Assembly: GCA_902762355.1 (NCBI GenBank)
Contig: CACWNR010000006.1
Span: 1-64,000, forward strand
Direction: 5' to 3'
DNA: 64,000 nt
From: an uncultured Bacteroidales bacterium
GTDB taxonomy: Bacteria; Bacteroidota; Bacteroidia; Bacteroidales; Paludibacteraceae
The translations under genes and the position numbers were made by a program. Below are positions 14,786-25,128 of this stretch, one piece after another. The notes under the pieces were generated by a model. That model was not told the origin of the DNA and made no database searches. It saw only the letters and a list, made by a program, of their open reading frames with translations. Each line of letters opens with the position of its first letter. The first letter of the stretch is position 1.

Positions 14786-16438
14786 TTACTTGCCGCGCTC
14801 GAGTAACAAAGTGCGAGTCGGTTGATCGCATACTTCGCTCGGTCCGTAGTACTGGATCGGACCCGGGTAGATATAGTTCGTATCCGGACTTGCCCACATC
14901 TCACGGTGTGCCTGAAGGTACTTGAACGGAGCACCATCGAGCTCAACCAGGGCTTTCTGGATAACGGGTTTCATCTTACCGTTACGTTTCTCCATGTTCA
15001 TCATCATCGTGATAGGTACACCACCAGCGAGCCACTCTGCAGCGGGCTTGGTGAGGTTGCGAACCAGCGACATGTAACCGGTCTTGCCGGCTGCGATGAG
15101 GTGGGTAGCGTTCACACCAATCGAGTAGCAGTAGTCGGCATCGAAGTTCGACGGCATAGCGCAACGTCCTTCGTAACCGAAGAAGTGGTTGAGGGCTGCG
15201 AATTTGCCTTTATACTCGCCGTTGGCTTTGAGTTGAGCAAGACGTTTGCCTACCATCTCGATGAGCAGTTTCTCGGTCTCGATCTGGCTTACCATCACGT
15301 TTCCGTGCGGGTCACGGTCAAGCGTGAGCTGTTTCGCGATACCCTTTGGCAGCGAGCGGAAGAGTGCGCACGAATCCGGACTCAGTTTGGATTTCACGTA
15401 CTCGCGTTTCGCATCATCACCGTCGAGGCTTGTGAACTCTTCGTTAGCAGCCAACATGTCGTTGAGCTCTTGGATCAGAATACGCATTGCAGGGATGAAC
15501 TCGATAAGACCTTCCGGAATAAGGATGGTACCGAAGTTAAGACCTGCGTTAGCGCGGTTAACGATCACCTTCACGATGTCCTCTACGATGTCGTTGAGGG
15601 TCATCTGCTTTGCCTCTACTTCCTCGGAAATGAGGCAGATGTTCGGTTGGCTTTGGAGTGCGCACTCGAGGGCGATGTGGCTTGCACTACGACCCATGAG
15701 GCGGATAAAGTGCCAGTATTTCTTGGCAGAGTTCGCATCGCGCTGGATGTTACCGATGAGCTCGGCGTAGGTCTTACAAGCGGTGTCGAAACCGAACGAA
15801 GTCTCGATCATCTCGTTCTTGAGGTCACCGTCGATCGTCTTCGGGCAACCGATCACCTGAATACCGCATTGTTTCTGCAGGTAGTACTCAGCGAGCACGC
15901 ATGCGTTGGTGTTCGAGTCGTCACCACCGATGATGACAACGGCCTTGATACCGAGTTTCTTGCACACCTCGATACCGTTATCAAACTGCCAGGTCTCTTC
16001 CAGTTTGGTACGACCGGAACCGATGATATCGAATCCGCCGGTGTTACGATACTCGTCGATGATAGCGCCTGTGAGCTCTTGGTATTTACCGTCGATCAGA
16101 CCGGAAGGACCGCCGAGGAAACCATAGAGTTTGTTATTCGGATTGAGGGCTTTGAGGCCGTCGTACAGACCGGATATCACGTTGTGACCGCCGGGGGCCT
16201 GACCGCCGGAGAGGATAACGCCTACATTGAACGGTTCGTCACAATGGTTCTTGCCGGTTGTCGGCTCCATCGTGATAAGGGGCAGACCGTAGGTGTTCGG
16301 GAAGAGACGTTTGATTTCTTCCTGGTCAGCCACCGACTGTGTTTTCTCGCCTTCTACGAGGCGTACTGCGCCTTGCAAAGCTACCGGCATCTTCGGCTGG
16401 TAAGCCTGACGCGCAATCTGTAATGGAGATTTTTGCAT
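14786..16438 (-). CDS. pfp: Diphosphate--fructose-6-phosphate 1-phosphotransferase
   Basis: A 550-residue long-type PPi-dependent phosphofructokinase, which interconverts fructose 6-phosphate and fructose 1,6-bisphosphate with pyrophosphate as donor in cytoplasmic glycolysis. PPi specificity shows in G-G-D-D ([11 protein letters not shown]) and in the Lys of P-K-T-I-D-G-D. '[13 protein letters not shown]' forms the N-terminal phosphate loop and '[14 protein letters not shown]' the substrate site. Length matches plant/Bacteroidota-type enzymes. It follows ispG after 7 bases, so the two are likely cotranscribed. Confidence 0.96.
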   Translation of the reverse strand: MQKSPLQIARQAYQPKMPVALQGAVRLVEGEKTQSVADQEEIKRLFPNTYGLPLITMEPTTGKNHCDEPFNVGVILSGGQAPGGHNVISGLYDGLKALNPNNKLYGFLGGPSGLIDGKYQELTGAIIDEYRNTGGFDIIGSGRTKLEETWQFDNGIEVCKKLGIKAVVIIGGDDSNTNACVLAEYYLQKQCGIQVIGCPKTIDGDLKNEMIETSFGFDTACKTYAELIGNIQRDANSAKKYWHFIRLMGRSASHIALECALQSQPNICLISEEVEAKQMTLNDIVEDIVKVIVNRANAGLNFGTILIPEGLIEFIPAMRILIQELNDMLAANEEFTSLDGDDAKREYVKSKLSPDSCALFRSLPKGIAKQLTLDRDPHGNVMVSQIETEKLLIEMVGKRLAQLKANGEYKGKFAALNHFFGYEGRCAMPSNFDADYCYSIGVNATHLIAAGKTGYMSLVRNLTKPAAEWLAGGVPITMMMNMEKRNGKMKPVIQKALVELDGAPFKYLQAHREMWASPDTNYIYPGPIQYYGPSEVCDQPTRTLLLERGK

Positions 16439-16445
16439 AGTTGTA

Positions 16446-17792
16446 TTATTTTTGTTGGTTAATAAGTTCCAATAGTTTCTCTACCGCTTCTTCTTGCGGG
16501 ATGTTCTTGAGCACGCACTCTTTGCCCTTGTAGAGGCTGATGCGGTCGCGACCGGCGCCTACATAACCGTAGTCCGCGTCGGCCATCTCACCGGGTCCGT
16601 TGACGATACAACCCATCACGGCGATCTTGAGACCGGTCAGATGCGCAGTGGCTTTCTTGACTTCAGCTACGGTCTTCTGGAGATCGAACATCGTTCGTCC
16701 GCAACCCGGGCAGGAGATATACTCCGTCTTGTAGATGCGTACGCGCGCAGCCTGGAGGATATCCTTGCTCAAGAAATTGAGTTTATTCTCCGAGAAGTTA
16801 GGGTTAACGAGTGTCAGTTCGGTTGCTTTGTAGTCCCACAGCAGACGGCCGCACTCAGCCGCCGCTTGCAGGCAGAATAGGTTCCAGTCGTCCTCGTAAC
16901 TCGTATAGCGTATCTCTGCGTTGCCGCCTATGTTATCCAATACTTCGGCTGTGACAGAACCGTCGTAACGGATTGAGTCTTCATCTGCGAAATAATCTAC
17001 AAGGTCTTGTGCCACAGGAATTTCATTCTCAGGTGCCTCACTGAGGCTGACGCGTATCGTGTCGCCTATGCCGTCGGCGAGCAATGCTCCGATTCCTACG
17101 GCGGACTTGATACGTCCGTCTTCACCCTCACCGGCTTCGGTGACACCGAGGTGCAGCGGGAAAGCCATGTGCTCTTTGTCCATCGTCTTAACGAGCAGGC
17201 GTACGGTCTCCACCATCACACGCGTGTTAGAAGCCTTGACGGAGATGACGATATTATTGAAATCGTGCTCTACGGCGATGCGCAAAAACTCCATAACACT
17301 TTCTACCATGCCACGCGGCGTGTCGCCGTACTGATCCATCATGCGCTCGGAGAGCGAACCATGGTTGACGCCGATACGAATAGCTGTCTCGTGCTTTTGG
17401 CATATATCGAGCAAGTGCACAAAACGCTCCTCCAGTTTGGAAGCATCCTTGCTGTAATTACCCGGGTTGATACGTACGGCTTCCACTACTTGTGCGGCGG
17501 CATCCGCCACTTCGGAATTGAAGTGTACGTCAGCTACAAGGGGCACTGCCGTTAACACTTGAGCGTGTATCTCACGGAGCGATTCCACTTCCCGGATACC
17601 CTGTGTCGTGAAGCGCAGCAGTTCAGCACCGGCCTCAATACAACGGCGCGCCTGATCCACCGAAGCGTCTATATCGTTGGTGTTCGTGTTCGCCATCGTC
17701 TGCACACGGATGGGGTAGTCAGAACCGATAAAAATGTTTCCGACTTGTATGTTTGATGTCTTTCTTCGCTTATTTTCTAATTTTATTTGCAT
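16446..17792 (-). CDS. ispG: 4-hydroxy-3-methylbut-2-enyl diphosphate synthase, unusually short long-type form
   Basis: A 448-residue IspG of the MEP isoprenoid pathway (MEcPP to HMBPP). The TIM barrel is at residues 1-270 and ends in the long-type signature '[30 protein letters not shown]'. The 4Fe-4S domain is C-terminal with C-P-G-C-G, later [10 protein letters not shown]. Bacteroidota enzymes are usually about 600 residues with a large insert between these parts; only about 75 residues separate them here. The insert is therefore mostly lost or ancestral-short. Both catalytic parts look intact. First gene of the ispG-pfp unit. Confidence 0.95.
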   Translation of the reverse strand: MQIKLENKRRKTSNIQVGNIFIGSDYPIRVQTMANTNTNDIDASVDQARRCIEAGAELLRFTTQGIREVESLREIHAQVLTAVPLVADVHFNSEVADAAAQVVEAVRINPGNYSKDASKLEERFVHLLDICQKHETAIRIGVNHGSLSERMMDQYGDTPRGMVESVMEFLRIAVEHDFNNIVISVKASNTRVMVETVRLLVKTMDKEHMAFPLHLGVTEAGEGEDGRIKSAVGIGALLADGIGDTIRVSLSEAPENEIPVAQDLVDYFADEDSIRYDGSVTAEVLDNIGGNAEIRYTSYEDDWNLFCLQAAAECGRLLWDYKATELTLVNPNFSENKLNFLSKDILQAARVRIYKTEYISCPGCGRTMFDLQKTVAEVKKATAHLTGLKIAVMGCIVNGPGEMADADYGYVGAGRDRISLYKGKECVLKNIPQEEAVEKLLELINQQK

Positions 17793-17828
17793 AAAAATGC
17801 TTTAAAATGCTATTTTTTTTCAAAAATA

Positions 17829-17860
17829 TTTGCGTATATCAAAAATTTGTAGTACTTTTG
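17829..17860 (+). promoter_or_regulatory. Promoter for tRNA-Lys
   Basis: TTTGCGTATATC (17829-17840), A/T tract, TACTTTTG (17853-17860), 20-base spacing. The mature tRNA begins 24 bases after the -7 box. Confidence 0.8.
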
Positions 17861-17884
17861 CACGCTTTTTCGGTGAAAGAGCAT

Positions 17885-17957
17885 GAATCAGTAGCTCAGC
17901 AGGTAGAGCACATCCCTTTTAAGGATGGGGTCCTGGGTTCGAGCCCCAGCTGGTTCA
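17885..17957 (+). tRNA. tRNA-Lys (anticodon TTT)
   Basis: 73-nt cloverleaf: acceptor GAATCAG pairs with CTGGTTC, D-arm contains GCTCAGCAGGTAGAGC, anticodon stem CATCC/GGATG encloses loop CTTTTAA (anticodon TTT), T-loop GTTCGAGCC is canonical. Discriminator A; no encoded CCA. Confidence 0.97.
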
Positions 17958-17958
17958 C

Positions 17959-17986
17959 AAGGGAGACGAGGCAACTCGCCTCCCTT
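17959..17986. terminator. Shared terminator of tRNA-Lys and leuS
   Basis: Inverted repeat AAGGGAGaCGAG-gcaa-CTCGcCTCCCTT followed by TATATTA on the plus strand. It ends four bases from the leuS stop, so it can serve both converging transcripts. Confidence 0.8.
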
Positions 17987-17990
17987 TATA

Positions 17991-20747
17991 TTACCCCATC
18001 ACGATGTTTACTATTCTGCCCGGTACGACAATGATTTTCTTTATCTGAGCACCGTTCAGATACTTGGCCGTATCTTCATGGGCGAGCACTAATTTCTCTA
18101 CCTCTTCTTTCGGGGTGTCTTTCGGGCACTCGAAGGTGAAGCGTACTTTTCCGTTGAACTGTACCGGATACTTCTGCGTGTCCTCCACGAGGTAGGACTC
18201 GTCGCAAACCGGCCACTCGGCGTTCACCACGAACGACTCGTTGCCGCAACGATGCCACATCTCTTCCGCGATGTGCGGTGCGTACGGTGCCATCAACACT
18301 GCGAACTGCTCGAGTATCGCACGTTTGTTGCATTTGAGTGCACTCAGTTCGTTCTGCGCAATCATGAAGGCCGGGATGGACGTGTTGAACGAGAAATTCT
18401 CGATATCCCACGTAATCTTCTTGATGAGCTTATGCAGGCTGCGCAGCTCGTCTTTGGTCGGTTCTGCCTCCTCAATGTTCTCGTACATGTTCCACAGACG
18501 TTTGAGGAAACGGTGTACACCGTCGATACCGTTCGTATCCCACGGTTTGGACATCTCCAACGGACCCAAAAACATCTCATACAGACGTAAGGTGTCGGCA
18601 CCGAACTTAGCAATCACGTCATCCGGGTTCACCACGTTGAACATGGACTTACTCATCTTCTCGACTGCCCAGCCGCAGATGTACTGCTTCGGACCGGCGG
18701 TATAGCCTGTGAGTTCGGACGAGGTACCATCGGCAAAGACGAACTCGGCGTTCTTAAACTCCGGCATCCATGCGCGGAAGGCATTGATGTCAAGTACATC
18801 GTTGTTGACGATGTTGACGTTCACGTGTATCGGTTGAACCTTGTCCTTGTACTCAGGGTTCTCGATGAGGTTGTAGCTGATATAGAGGTTACCCGTTGCG
18901 CCTTCGCCTATATAACGATAGACGAAGTTTGAGCGGCCTTGTATCATACCCTGGTTGATCAGTTTCTTGAACGGTTCATCCTCACATACATAACCGAGGT
19001 CGTAGAGGAATTTATTCCAGAAACGGCTGTAGATCAAGTGTCCCGTCGCGTGCTCACTACCACCCAGATACAGATCCACTTGACGCCAGTAGTCGTTGGC
19101 TTGTTTGCCTACGAGTGCCTCGTCGTTATGCGGATCCATATAGCGGAGGTAGTAAGCGGAAGACCCCGCAAAGCCCGGCATCGTGCAGAGCTCGAGCGGA
19201 TTGCCTTCGTACTCCCAATTCTCTGCATTGCCCAACGGCGGACGACCATCTGCCGTCGGCTTGAAATCTTTCACTTCCGGCAACTCTAACGGCAACTTGT
19301 CTTCCGGCAAGGTATAAGGCATGCCGTCCTTGTAATAAACAGGGAACGGTTCGCCCCAATACCGCTGACGGCTGAAGATCGCATCACGCAGACGATAGTT
19401 CACCTTGACACGTCCGATACCGGTGTTGGTGATGTACTCCTTCATGGCTTGGATGGCCTCTTTGACCTCCATACCGTTGAGGAAACCGGAGTTGATCATC
19501 TTGCCTTCTTTGGCGTCAAACGACTCCTCGCTGATATCCGCGCCTTCGATAAGCGGGATGATCGGCAGGTTAAAATGCTTGGCGAAGGCGTAGTCACGGC
19601 TGTCGTGTGCCGGTACGGCCATGATAGCACCGGTACCGTAACCCGCAAGTACGTAGTCGGAGATATAAATAGGTATCTCGCCCTGCGTGAGCGGGTTGAT
19701 GGCGTACGAGCCCGTGAACACACCGGTCACGCGGCGGTCTGCTATACGCTCGCGCTCCGTACGGTTCTTGCAGCGCGTGAGGTAAGTCTCTACCTCTTCG
19801 CGTTGCTCGTCCGTGATGACGCGCTGTACATATTCGCTTTCGGGCGCAAGCACCATGAACGTCACGCCGTAGATTGTGTCCGCGCGGGTGGTGAAGATCG
19901 TGAACGGTTCATCCTGTCCTTTGATGCTGAACTGCATTTCTGCGCCTTCCGAACGACCGATCCAGTTACGTTGGGTCTCTTTGAGGGACTCTGTCCAATC
20001 GATACGATCGAGCCCTTCCAGCAGACGACCCGCATACGCACTCACGCGCAGGCACCACTGGCGCATCACGCGCTGCTCTACCGGATAACCGCCACGTACG
20101 CTGAGACCTTCGCTGACCTCATCGTTGGCGAGCACCGTACCGAGTTGCGGACACCAGTTCACCTTCGTGTCGGCGAGGTACGCGATGCGGTAGTTCATCA
20201 GACGCTCCTGTTGCTCTTTCTCGCTCATCGTTGCCCACTTCGGGTCATTGGCCTCCCATTCCGCAATCAGTTTGCTGATCGGCTGTGCCTTCTGGGTCTT
20301 GGGATCGAAATAGGAGTTGAACATTTGAATGAACGCCCACTGTGTCCACTTATAGAACTTCGGGTCGCAGGTACGCACCTCACGGTTCCAGTCGTAGCAG
20401 AAACCGATCTTCTTAAGTTGCGAGATATAGCGGTCGATGTTCTCGAAGGTGGTCTTCTCGGGGTGTTGACCGGTCTGGATGGCATATTGTTCTGCCGGCA
20501 AACCGTATGAGTCAAAACCCATCGGGTGGAGCACATTGAATCCTTTGAGACGTTTGTAGCGGGAGTAGATATCACTCGCTATATACCCCAGCGGGTGGCC
20601 GACATGCAAGCCGGCTCCCGAGGGGTAGGGGAACATATCGAGCACGTAGTAATGGGGCTTGTCGGACGCATTGGAAACGGTATAGACACCGTCTTTCGCC
20701 CACGCCTCTTGCCATTTGCGCTCTATGTCACTAAAATTGTAATCCAT
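17991..20747 (-). CDS. leuS: Leucyl-tRNA synthetase
   Basis: A 918-residue class I synthetase that charges tRNA-Leu. The HIGH-type motif is H-V-G-H in '[15 protein letters not shown]' and the K-M-S-K-S loop is present. The CP1 editing domain with '[14 protein letters not shown]' and '[15 protein letters not shown]' is complete. A roughly 60-residue insertion between the barrel and KMSKS ('[20 protein letters not shown]' onward) is typical of Bacteroidota LeuRS. It follows tkt by 5 bases at the end of the operon starting at 23917. Confidence 0.97.
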   Translation of the reverse strand: MDYNFSDIERKWQEAWAKDGVYTVSNASDKPHYYVLDMFPYPSGAGLHVGHPLGYIASDIYSRYKRLKGFNVLHPMGFDSYGLPAEQYAIQTGQHPEKTTFENIDRYISQLKKIGFCYDWNREVRTCDPKFYKWTQWAFIQMFNSYFDPKTQKAQPISKLIAEWEANDPKWATMSEKEQQERLMNYRIAYLADTKVNWCPQLGTVLANDEVSEGLSVRGGYPVEQRVMRQWCLRVSAYAGRLLEGLDRIDWTESLKETQRNWIGRSEGAEMQFSIKGQDEPFTIFTTRADTIYGVTFMVLAPESEYVQRVITDEQREEVETYLTRCKNRTERERIADRRVTGVFTGSYAINPLTQGEIPIYISDYVLAGYGTGAIMAVPAHDSRDYAFAKHFNLPIIPLIEGADISEESFDAKEGKMINSGFLNGMEVKEAIQAMKEYITNTGIGRVKVNYRLRDAIFSRQRYWGEPFPVYYKDGMPYTLPEDKLPLELPEVKDFKPTADGRPPLGNAENWEYEGNPLELCTMPGFAGSSAYYLRYMDPHNDEALVGKQANDYWRQVDLYLGGSEHATGHLIYSRFWNKFLYDLGYVCEDEPFKKLINQGMIQGRSNFVYRYIGEGATGNLYISYNLIENPEYKDKVQPIHVNVNIVNNDVLDINAFRAWMPEFKNAEFVFADGTSSELTGYTAGPKQYICGWAVEKMSKSMFNVVNPDDVIAKFGADTLRLYEMFLGPLEMSKPWDTNGIDGVHRFLKRLWNMYENIEEAEPTKDELRSLHKLIKKITWDIENFSFNTSIPAFMIAQNELSALKCNKRAILEQFAVLMAPYAPHIAEEMWHRCGNESFVVNAEWPVCDESYLVEDTQKYPVQFNGKVRFTFECPKDTPKEEVEKLVLAHEDTAKYLNGAQIKKIIVVPGRIVNIVMG

Positions 20748-20752
20748 TTATA

Positions 20753-22762
20753 TTATAAGAGTTTTTTTACTTGCTCGTATACATTTTGTGCCGTGAAGCC
20801 GAGTTTCTCGTCGAGCACTTTGTACGGCGCGGAGAATCCGAAGCTCTCAAGGCCCCAGATAGCACCGTTCTCGCCCACGAGTCCTTCGAGTGTGCAAGGC
20901 AGACCTGCCGTCATACCGAAACGCTTGATGCCCTTCGGCAGCACTTCGTCCTGATATTTCTTATCTTGCTCGCGGAAGAGTCCTTCTGACGGTACGCTGA
21001 CAATCTGCAAGCGGATTCCTTCTGCGCGAAGGAGTTCTGCGCCAGCGAGCAGGGTCGAAACCTCACTACCGGAAGCGAGCAACACAATCTGCGGGTTCTC
21101 GTCTTTGGAAACGATGTATGCACCTTTGCGGAAACCTTCGAGATTGACGTTGGGTACCGGCGCGATGTCCTGACGACTCAAGATGAGTGCCGTCGGGGTC
21201 TCTACGTTCTCGAGCGCTGCACGCCATGCGAGGGTGGTCTCTTCGGCATCAGCCGGACGGAGTACCAACATCGATGGTTTGCCGTGGTGGTTATGCAGTT
21301 TCTCCATCAGACGGATCTGTGCCTCTTGCTCTACCGGCTCATGGGTCGGACCATCCTCACCTACGCGGAACGCGTCATGGCTCCAGATGAACTTAACCGG
21401 CAGCTCCATGAGAGCAGCCATACGTACTGCCGGTTTCATATAATCGCTGAATACGAAGAACGTACCGCAAGCGGGGATAATACCGCCGTGGAGCGCCATA
21501 CCGATCATGACGCAAGCCATCGTGAGCTCGGATACACCGGCTTGGAGGAACTGACCGCTGAAGTCACCTTTGGTGAACGCATGGGTCTTCTTGAGGAAAC
21601 CGTCGGTCTTATCGGAGTTAGAGAGGTCAGCAGAAGAAACGATCATGTTACCTACGTTCTCAGCGAGGAACGACAGCACTTTACCGCTGGCGTTACGCGT
21701 AGCGTCACCGGCTTTCTGTTCGATCAGGCTCCAGTCTACGCACGGTGCTTCGCCGGCCATGAAGGTCTCGTACTCGTTCGCAGCCACCGGGTTCTTCTCT
21801 TTCCAGTCGTGGTATTGCGCGTATTTCTTATTGCACAACTCGCGCAGTTCAATAGCGCGCTCTTCATACAGTTTGGCTACTTCCGGGAAGATCTGGAACG
21901 GATGCTTCGGATCACCACCGAGGTGCTCGATGGTCTTCTCGAAGGATGCACCGGTTTTGCTCAGCGGGGCACCGTGGGTCGAGCATTTGCCTTCCCAACT
22001 AGCTCCTTCGGCTGTGACACAACCCTTACCCATCGTGGTGTGGCCGATGATGATGGACGGTTGACCTTTGTGGGCTTTGGCTTTGATGATGGCCTCGCGG
22101 ATAGCGTCGGGGTCATTGCCCGGGATCTCCTGAACGAACCATCCCCATGCAGCGTACTTAGCGGCTACATCTTCCGAGGTAACCTCACCACAACCCGTAG
22201 AGAGCTGGATCGTGTTCGAGTCGTAGAACATAACGAGGTTATCCAATCCGAGGTGACCTGCCAGACGACCAGCACCTTGCGAGATCTCTTCCTGTACACC
22301 ACCATCCGAGATGAACGCGTAGATTGTCGGGTTATGGATCGCACCGTAACGCTGGTTGAACCACTTAGCTGCGATTGCTGCACCGACAGCAAACGTATGT
22401 CCCTGACCGAGCGGACCGCTCGTGTTCTCGATCATACGCTCGATCTCGCGCTCCGGGTGACCGGGCGTAACTGAACCCCACTGACGGAGGTTAGCCAGAT
22501 CATCGAGGGTGAATTTGCCTGCCAGGCAGAGTTGGCTGTAGAGCATCGGAGCCATGTGCCCGGGGTCGAGGAAGAAACGGTCACGTGCTTCCCAACCCGG
22601 GTTCTCCGGATCGTACTCTAAAAACTCGCTAAAGAGGACGTTGATGAAGTCTGCGCCGCCCATGGCTCCGCCCGGGTGACCACTCTTTGCTTTCTCTACT
22701 GCTGCTGCAGCCAGGATACGGATGTTATCCGCTGCACGATTCATAAGTTGTGTCTTGTTCAT
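20753..22762 (-). CDS. tkt: Transketolase
   Basis: A 669-residue thiamine diphosphate enzyme of the pentose phosphate pathway. The ThDP motif runs from 'GDG'-equivalent 'ISDGGVQEEISQGAGRLAGHLGL' to 'YDSNTIQLS'; catalytic His in 'SGHPGGAMGGADF' and 'PGHPERE' are visible, and the Pyr domain has 'TFFVFSDYMKPAVRMAALM'. ATG 22762 (MNKTQLMNRAADN) fits family N-termini; an upstream ATG at 22792 would overlap the previous gene. Cotranscribed with leuS and the two envelope genes upstream. Confidence 0.96.
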   Translation of the reverse strand: MNKTQLMNRAADNIRILAAAAVEKAKSGHPGGAMGGADFINVLFSEFLEYDPENPGWEARDRFFLDPGHMAPMLYSQLCLAGKFTLDDLANLRQWGSVTPGHPEREIERMIENTSGPLGQGHTFAVGAAIAAKWFNQRYGAIHNPTIYAFISDGGVQEEISQGAGRLAGHLGLDNLVMFYDSNTIQLSTGCGEVTSEDVAAKYAAWGWFVQEIPGNDPDAIREAIIKAKAHKGQPSIIIGHTTMGKGCVTAEGASWEGKCSTHGAPLSKTGASFEKTIEHLGGDPKHPFQIFPEVAKLYEERAIELRELCNKKYAQYHDWKEKNPVAANEYETFMAGEAPCVDWSLIEQKAGDATRNASGKVLSFLAENVGNMIVSSADLSNSDKTDGFLKKTHAFTKGDFSGQFLQAGVSELTMACVMIGMALHGGIIPACGTFFVFSDYMKPAVRMAALMELPVKFIWSHDAFRVGEDGPTHEPVEQEAQIRLMEKLHNHHGKPSMLVLRPADAEETTLAWRAALENVETPTALILSRQDIAPVPNVNLEGFRKGAYIVSKDENPQIVLLASGSEVSTLLAGAELLRAEGIRLQIVSVPSEGLFREQDKKYQDEVLPKGIKRFGMTAGLPCTLEGLVGENGAIWGLESFGFSAPYKVLDEKLGFTAQNVYEQVKKLL

Positions 22763-22779
22763 AGTAATAATATTTTGTT

Positions 22780-23406
22780 TTAAAATTTCCATCCTAAATA
22801 GTAATTCGCTCCCCAGCCGATGTTATCGCGTGAACCGAAACCGGGGATGTATATCGGTGTGTTATCGCCTTTGCGGGTGAAGAGCACCTTGAAGCGTCCC
22901 ATCCAACCCATGTAAAAAGCGGTGTTGTTCACCTTCGCTATCTCCACTTGACAACCGGCCACGATCTCTCCCCAACAATCGGCGTGGAAGCGGTTGGTGT
23001 CAAACTGCTGCATGCCAGTTCCGAGGCGTAAGCCCACCAGCAATGCGTGCGGGCTCTCCGGATGTTTCTTCAGCGGGTTGAGGTCGCAACCTACGCGGAA
23101 GAATCCGCCGTGACCGATATAGTTCACGCTGTCGTTATGGGTCTTGCCGCCGGTATAACCCAACTCGAAAGTGGGGTACCAACGCTTTGCCAGCCGTACG
23201 TTCACCGCCACCTCGTAGTGCTGCATCTGCCAGTTATGAAGCGCCGGCGTGAGGATCGGCGAGAGGATGTCGAACTTCACCTGCGTGCCGTAGTAGATCT
23301 GCTTCTTGGGCTTCTCCGGTGTGGCTACGGCAACCGTGTCCTCTGCGAATGCTGCTACGCTTAGCAGCAAAGCGAATACTATATTACATAAGATCTTTCG
23401 CTTCAC
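22780..23406 (-). CDS. Probable outer membrane beta-barrel protein (DUF6048-like)
   Basis: A 208-residue exported protein with signal peptide MKRKILCNIVFALLLSVAAFA. The mature part alternates aromatic and polar residues in about ten strands ('VKFDILSPIL', 'WYPTFELGYTGG', 'FFRVGCDLNPLKK', 'LLVGLRLGTGM') and ends in a strand with terminal Phe (YYLGWKF), the hallmark of BAM substrates. It resembles DUF6048 of Bacteroidota; the family number is from memory. Its start overlaps the end of the preceding gene by 23 bases. Confidence 0.7.
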   Translation of the reverse strand: MKRKILCNIVFALLLSVAAFAEDTVAVATPEKPKKQIYYGTQVKFDILSPILTPALHNWQMQHYEVAVNVRLAKRWYPTFELGYTGGKTHNDSVNYIGHGGFFRVGCDLNPLKKHPESPHALLVGLRLGTGMQQFDTNRFHADCWGEIVAGCQVEIAKVNNTAFYMGWMGRFKVLFTRKGDNTPIYIPGFGSRDNIGWGANYYLGWKF

Positions 23407-23917
23407 GTTTCAGTTCTTCGAGGGCTTTATCGGTAGGGGTAACGCCGTTGCTGTTGAAGGCGGTCAGAAGAGTCGTGGCATAGACCTGCGCCGTCGCGTC
23501 CTTGGGCAACTGTGCCGACATAGCAATGACGAACGCTGCCATCTGGTCACGCGCATTGATGATCAAGTCCCATACTTCTTCGGACACATAGATCTGCTGA
23601 CTCTGGTTGTGGTCAAACTCCGCCCGGATGGTCTGCAACAGGTATTGCTGCAGCTGTGGGATGGTCCACGTCGCCAGCGCCTCGGGCTCTTTGGCACGCA
23701 GCTCCATGAGCATGTGCTCGGGCTTCGTGCGCTCGAGTAACAAGGCTAAGCGCTCGTAAGCGCGCAGGCGGATGGGGGAGATGGATTTCTGACTCTCGCG
23801 TTTCAACTCCCATTGGCGTTTCTTCTCTTCGTTGCGAAAGCCTGAATACTGAATCAACCAGAAGCCGAAAATCAGCACTACAATGGTTAGAAGTATTGCA
23901 ATAATTGTTGTGGTCAT
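23384..23917 (-). CDS. Membrane-anchored Bacteroidota protein of unknown function (DUF7935-like)
   Basis: A 177-residue protein with one N-terminal transmembrane helix (TIIAILLTIVVLIFGFWLIQ), a basic stretch, and a helical cytoplasmic body containing 'PIRLRAYERLALLLERTKPE' and 'HNQSQQIYVSEEVWDLI'. I recognise this pattern from Bacteroidota proteins of unknown function (DUF7935, from memory). ATG 23917 is chosen because it gives the membrane anchor directly and lies 24 bases after the promoter; the open frame upstream has no conserved features. First gene of the operon with the barrel protein, tkt and leuS. Confidence 0.72.
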   Translation of the reverse strand: MTTTIIAILLTIVVLIFGFWLIQYSGFRNEEKKRQWELKRESQKSISPIRLRAYERLALLLERTKPEHMLMELRAKEPEALATWTIPQLQQYLLQTIRAEFDHNQSQQIYVSEEVWDLIINARDQMAAFVIAMSAQLPKDATAQVYATTLLTAFNSNGVTPTDKALEELKREAKDLM

Positions 23918-23940
23918 AACGTACTTACCAATTTTGCCCG

Positions 23941-23972
23941 CAAAATTACAAAAAAAAATTGACATACACAAG
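23941..23972 (-). promoter_or_regulatory. Promoter of the 23917-tkt-leuS operon
   Basis: Minus strand: -33 CTTGTGTATGTC (from 23972) and -7 TAATTTTG (23948-23941), 20 bases apart. The -33 box lies inside an inverted repeat CATACACtcttGTGTATG (about 23962-23980), a possible operator. Confidence 0.72.
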
Positions 23973-24000
23973 AGTGTATGCCAAATTTTTGAAAAATTTC

Positions 24001-25128
24001 TTACTTCTTGCAGGTGGAATAGATCAGCCGCACCCACGCGACGGTGTACGTAAGCACACCTATCCAAAGGGTTGAATGGATATAATTACAGATCTTGGAT
24101 GGGCAGAAAAGGTCAATCGGCATCACGCACCAAAGGACGAAGAGCGCCCAGAAAAGCACCTTGTCCACGAGGGGGCGGTTGTCCTCTGAGAAGTACCACA
24201 AAGCATACCCCGTCATGGCAATCGTATAGGTCGTGTATTCCGCCGCTTCGCTGAACAGCACGATATAGATCATCAGTCCGGCCAACGCGCCGATGCGGAA
24301 CGCATACTCGCTCCAGCGGTTGCGACAAAGGAAGAACAGCACGGCCAAAAGACCCAATACCGCTCCCTGGAAAATACGCATATGAGTCAGGGCAAACTCC
24401 TTGATACCCGGCACAAAAAGGATGGAGTAGTACGTGCCGGTGGACTGCTGATGATCCGTCAGTTGCGCCAACCAGTTGTGGTAGCCCGTCAGCAGCCCGT
24501 CGATACCTCCGTTCAGCGCCGGCAGCAAGAGGAAGAACAATCCCGTCAGGGCAACATAACCGATATTACGCCAGAAGCGCGGATAGCAGAGCAATAGTGC
24601 CAGTTCGACGACACCGTAGATCTTGGTGGTTGCCGAGAGCATGATGAGCAGCACAGCCCAGAAAGCCTGATCCCGCTCCAGCAGCACAAACGCCCATACG
24701 AAGATCGCCGCCACCAAGAGGTTGTATTGGAAACAGAACAGGCTCTGTGCCACCGTCAACAGCAGGTACAACAGGATGTACGGCACTTTCTCGGATAGTG
24801 CACCGGGCAGGTGCCTGACCGCGAAATAAAAGACCGTGTAACCAAACAGATTCCACGCAAAGCCACCCACATAAAACGGCAGAAAAGCAAACGGCGTGAA
24901 TAGCACACAGAAGATCGGCGAATAGATGAAATAGCGGTGATGAACGTCCACGAATTCCGGCGTGTAGGCATTGATGCCCTGCCAGAACTGATGCGTAGCA
25001 TCATAGAAGACACGGTAGTTCTCCGCTCCGCCGCGGAACAACTCAATGGCCGAGGCAGCGACTGCTATAACGAATCCCAGCCAGTAAATGTTACGGGGAA
25101 CCGTAAAGAAATTGAGGAACTTTCTCAT
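24001..25128 (-). CDS. GT87-family (DUF2029) polyprenyl-linked sugar transferase
   Basis: A 375-residue integral membrane protein with about ten hydrophobic helices. The first extracytoplasmic loop has the GT-C style acidic/aromatic sequence 'GGAENYRVFYDATHQFWQGI' and 'YIYSPIF', typical of GT87 mannosyltransferase-like enzymes that take sugars from a polyprenyl phosphate on the periplasmic face. It is the last gene of the cassette with the GtrB-like and GtrA-deacetylase proteins (4-base overlap), so it is the likely final transferase. Acceptor unknown. Confidence 0.82.
   Translation of the reverse strand: MRKFLNFFTVPRNIYWLGFVIAVAASAIELFRGGAENYRVFYDATHQFWQGINAYTPEFVDVHHRYFIYSPIFCVLFTPFAFLPFYVGGFAWNLFGYTVFYFAVRHLPGALSEKVPYILLYLLLTVAQSLFCFQYNLLVAAIFVWAFVLLERDQAFWAVLLIMLSATTKIYGVVELALLLCYPRFWRNIGYVALTGLFFLLLPALNGGIDGLLTGYHNWLAQLTDHQQSTGTYYSILFVPGIKEFALTHMRIFQGAVLGLLAVLFFLCRNRWSEYAFRIGALAGLMIYIVLFSEAAEYTTYTIAMTGYALWYFSEDNRPLVDKVLFWALFVLWCVMPIDLFCPSKICNYIHSTLWIGVLTYTVAWVRLIYSTCKK

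Noticed and set aside
14822..16423. 533-codon open frame opposite pfp
   Set aside because: Antisense shadow of a highly conserved gene; composition is the complement of pfp codons and no motif is visible. Similar shadows lie opposite leuS, tkt, porU, der, the CHAT gene and the acyl-CoA synthetase.
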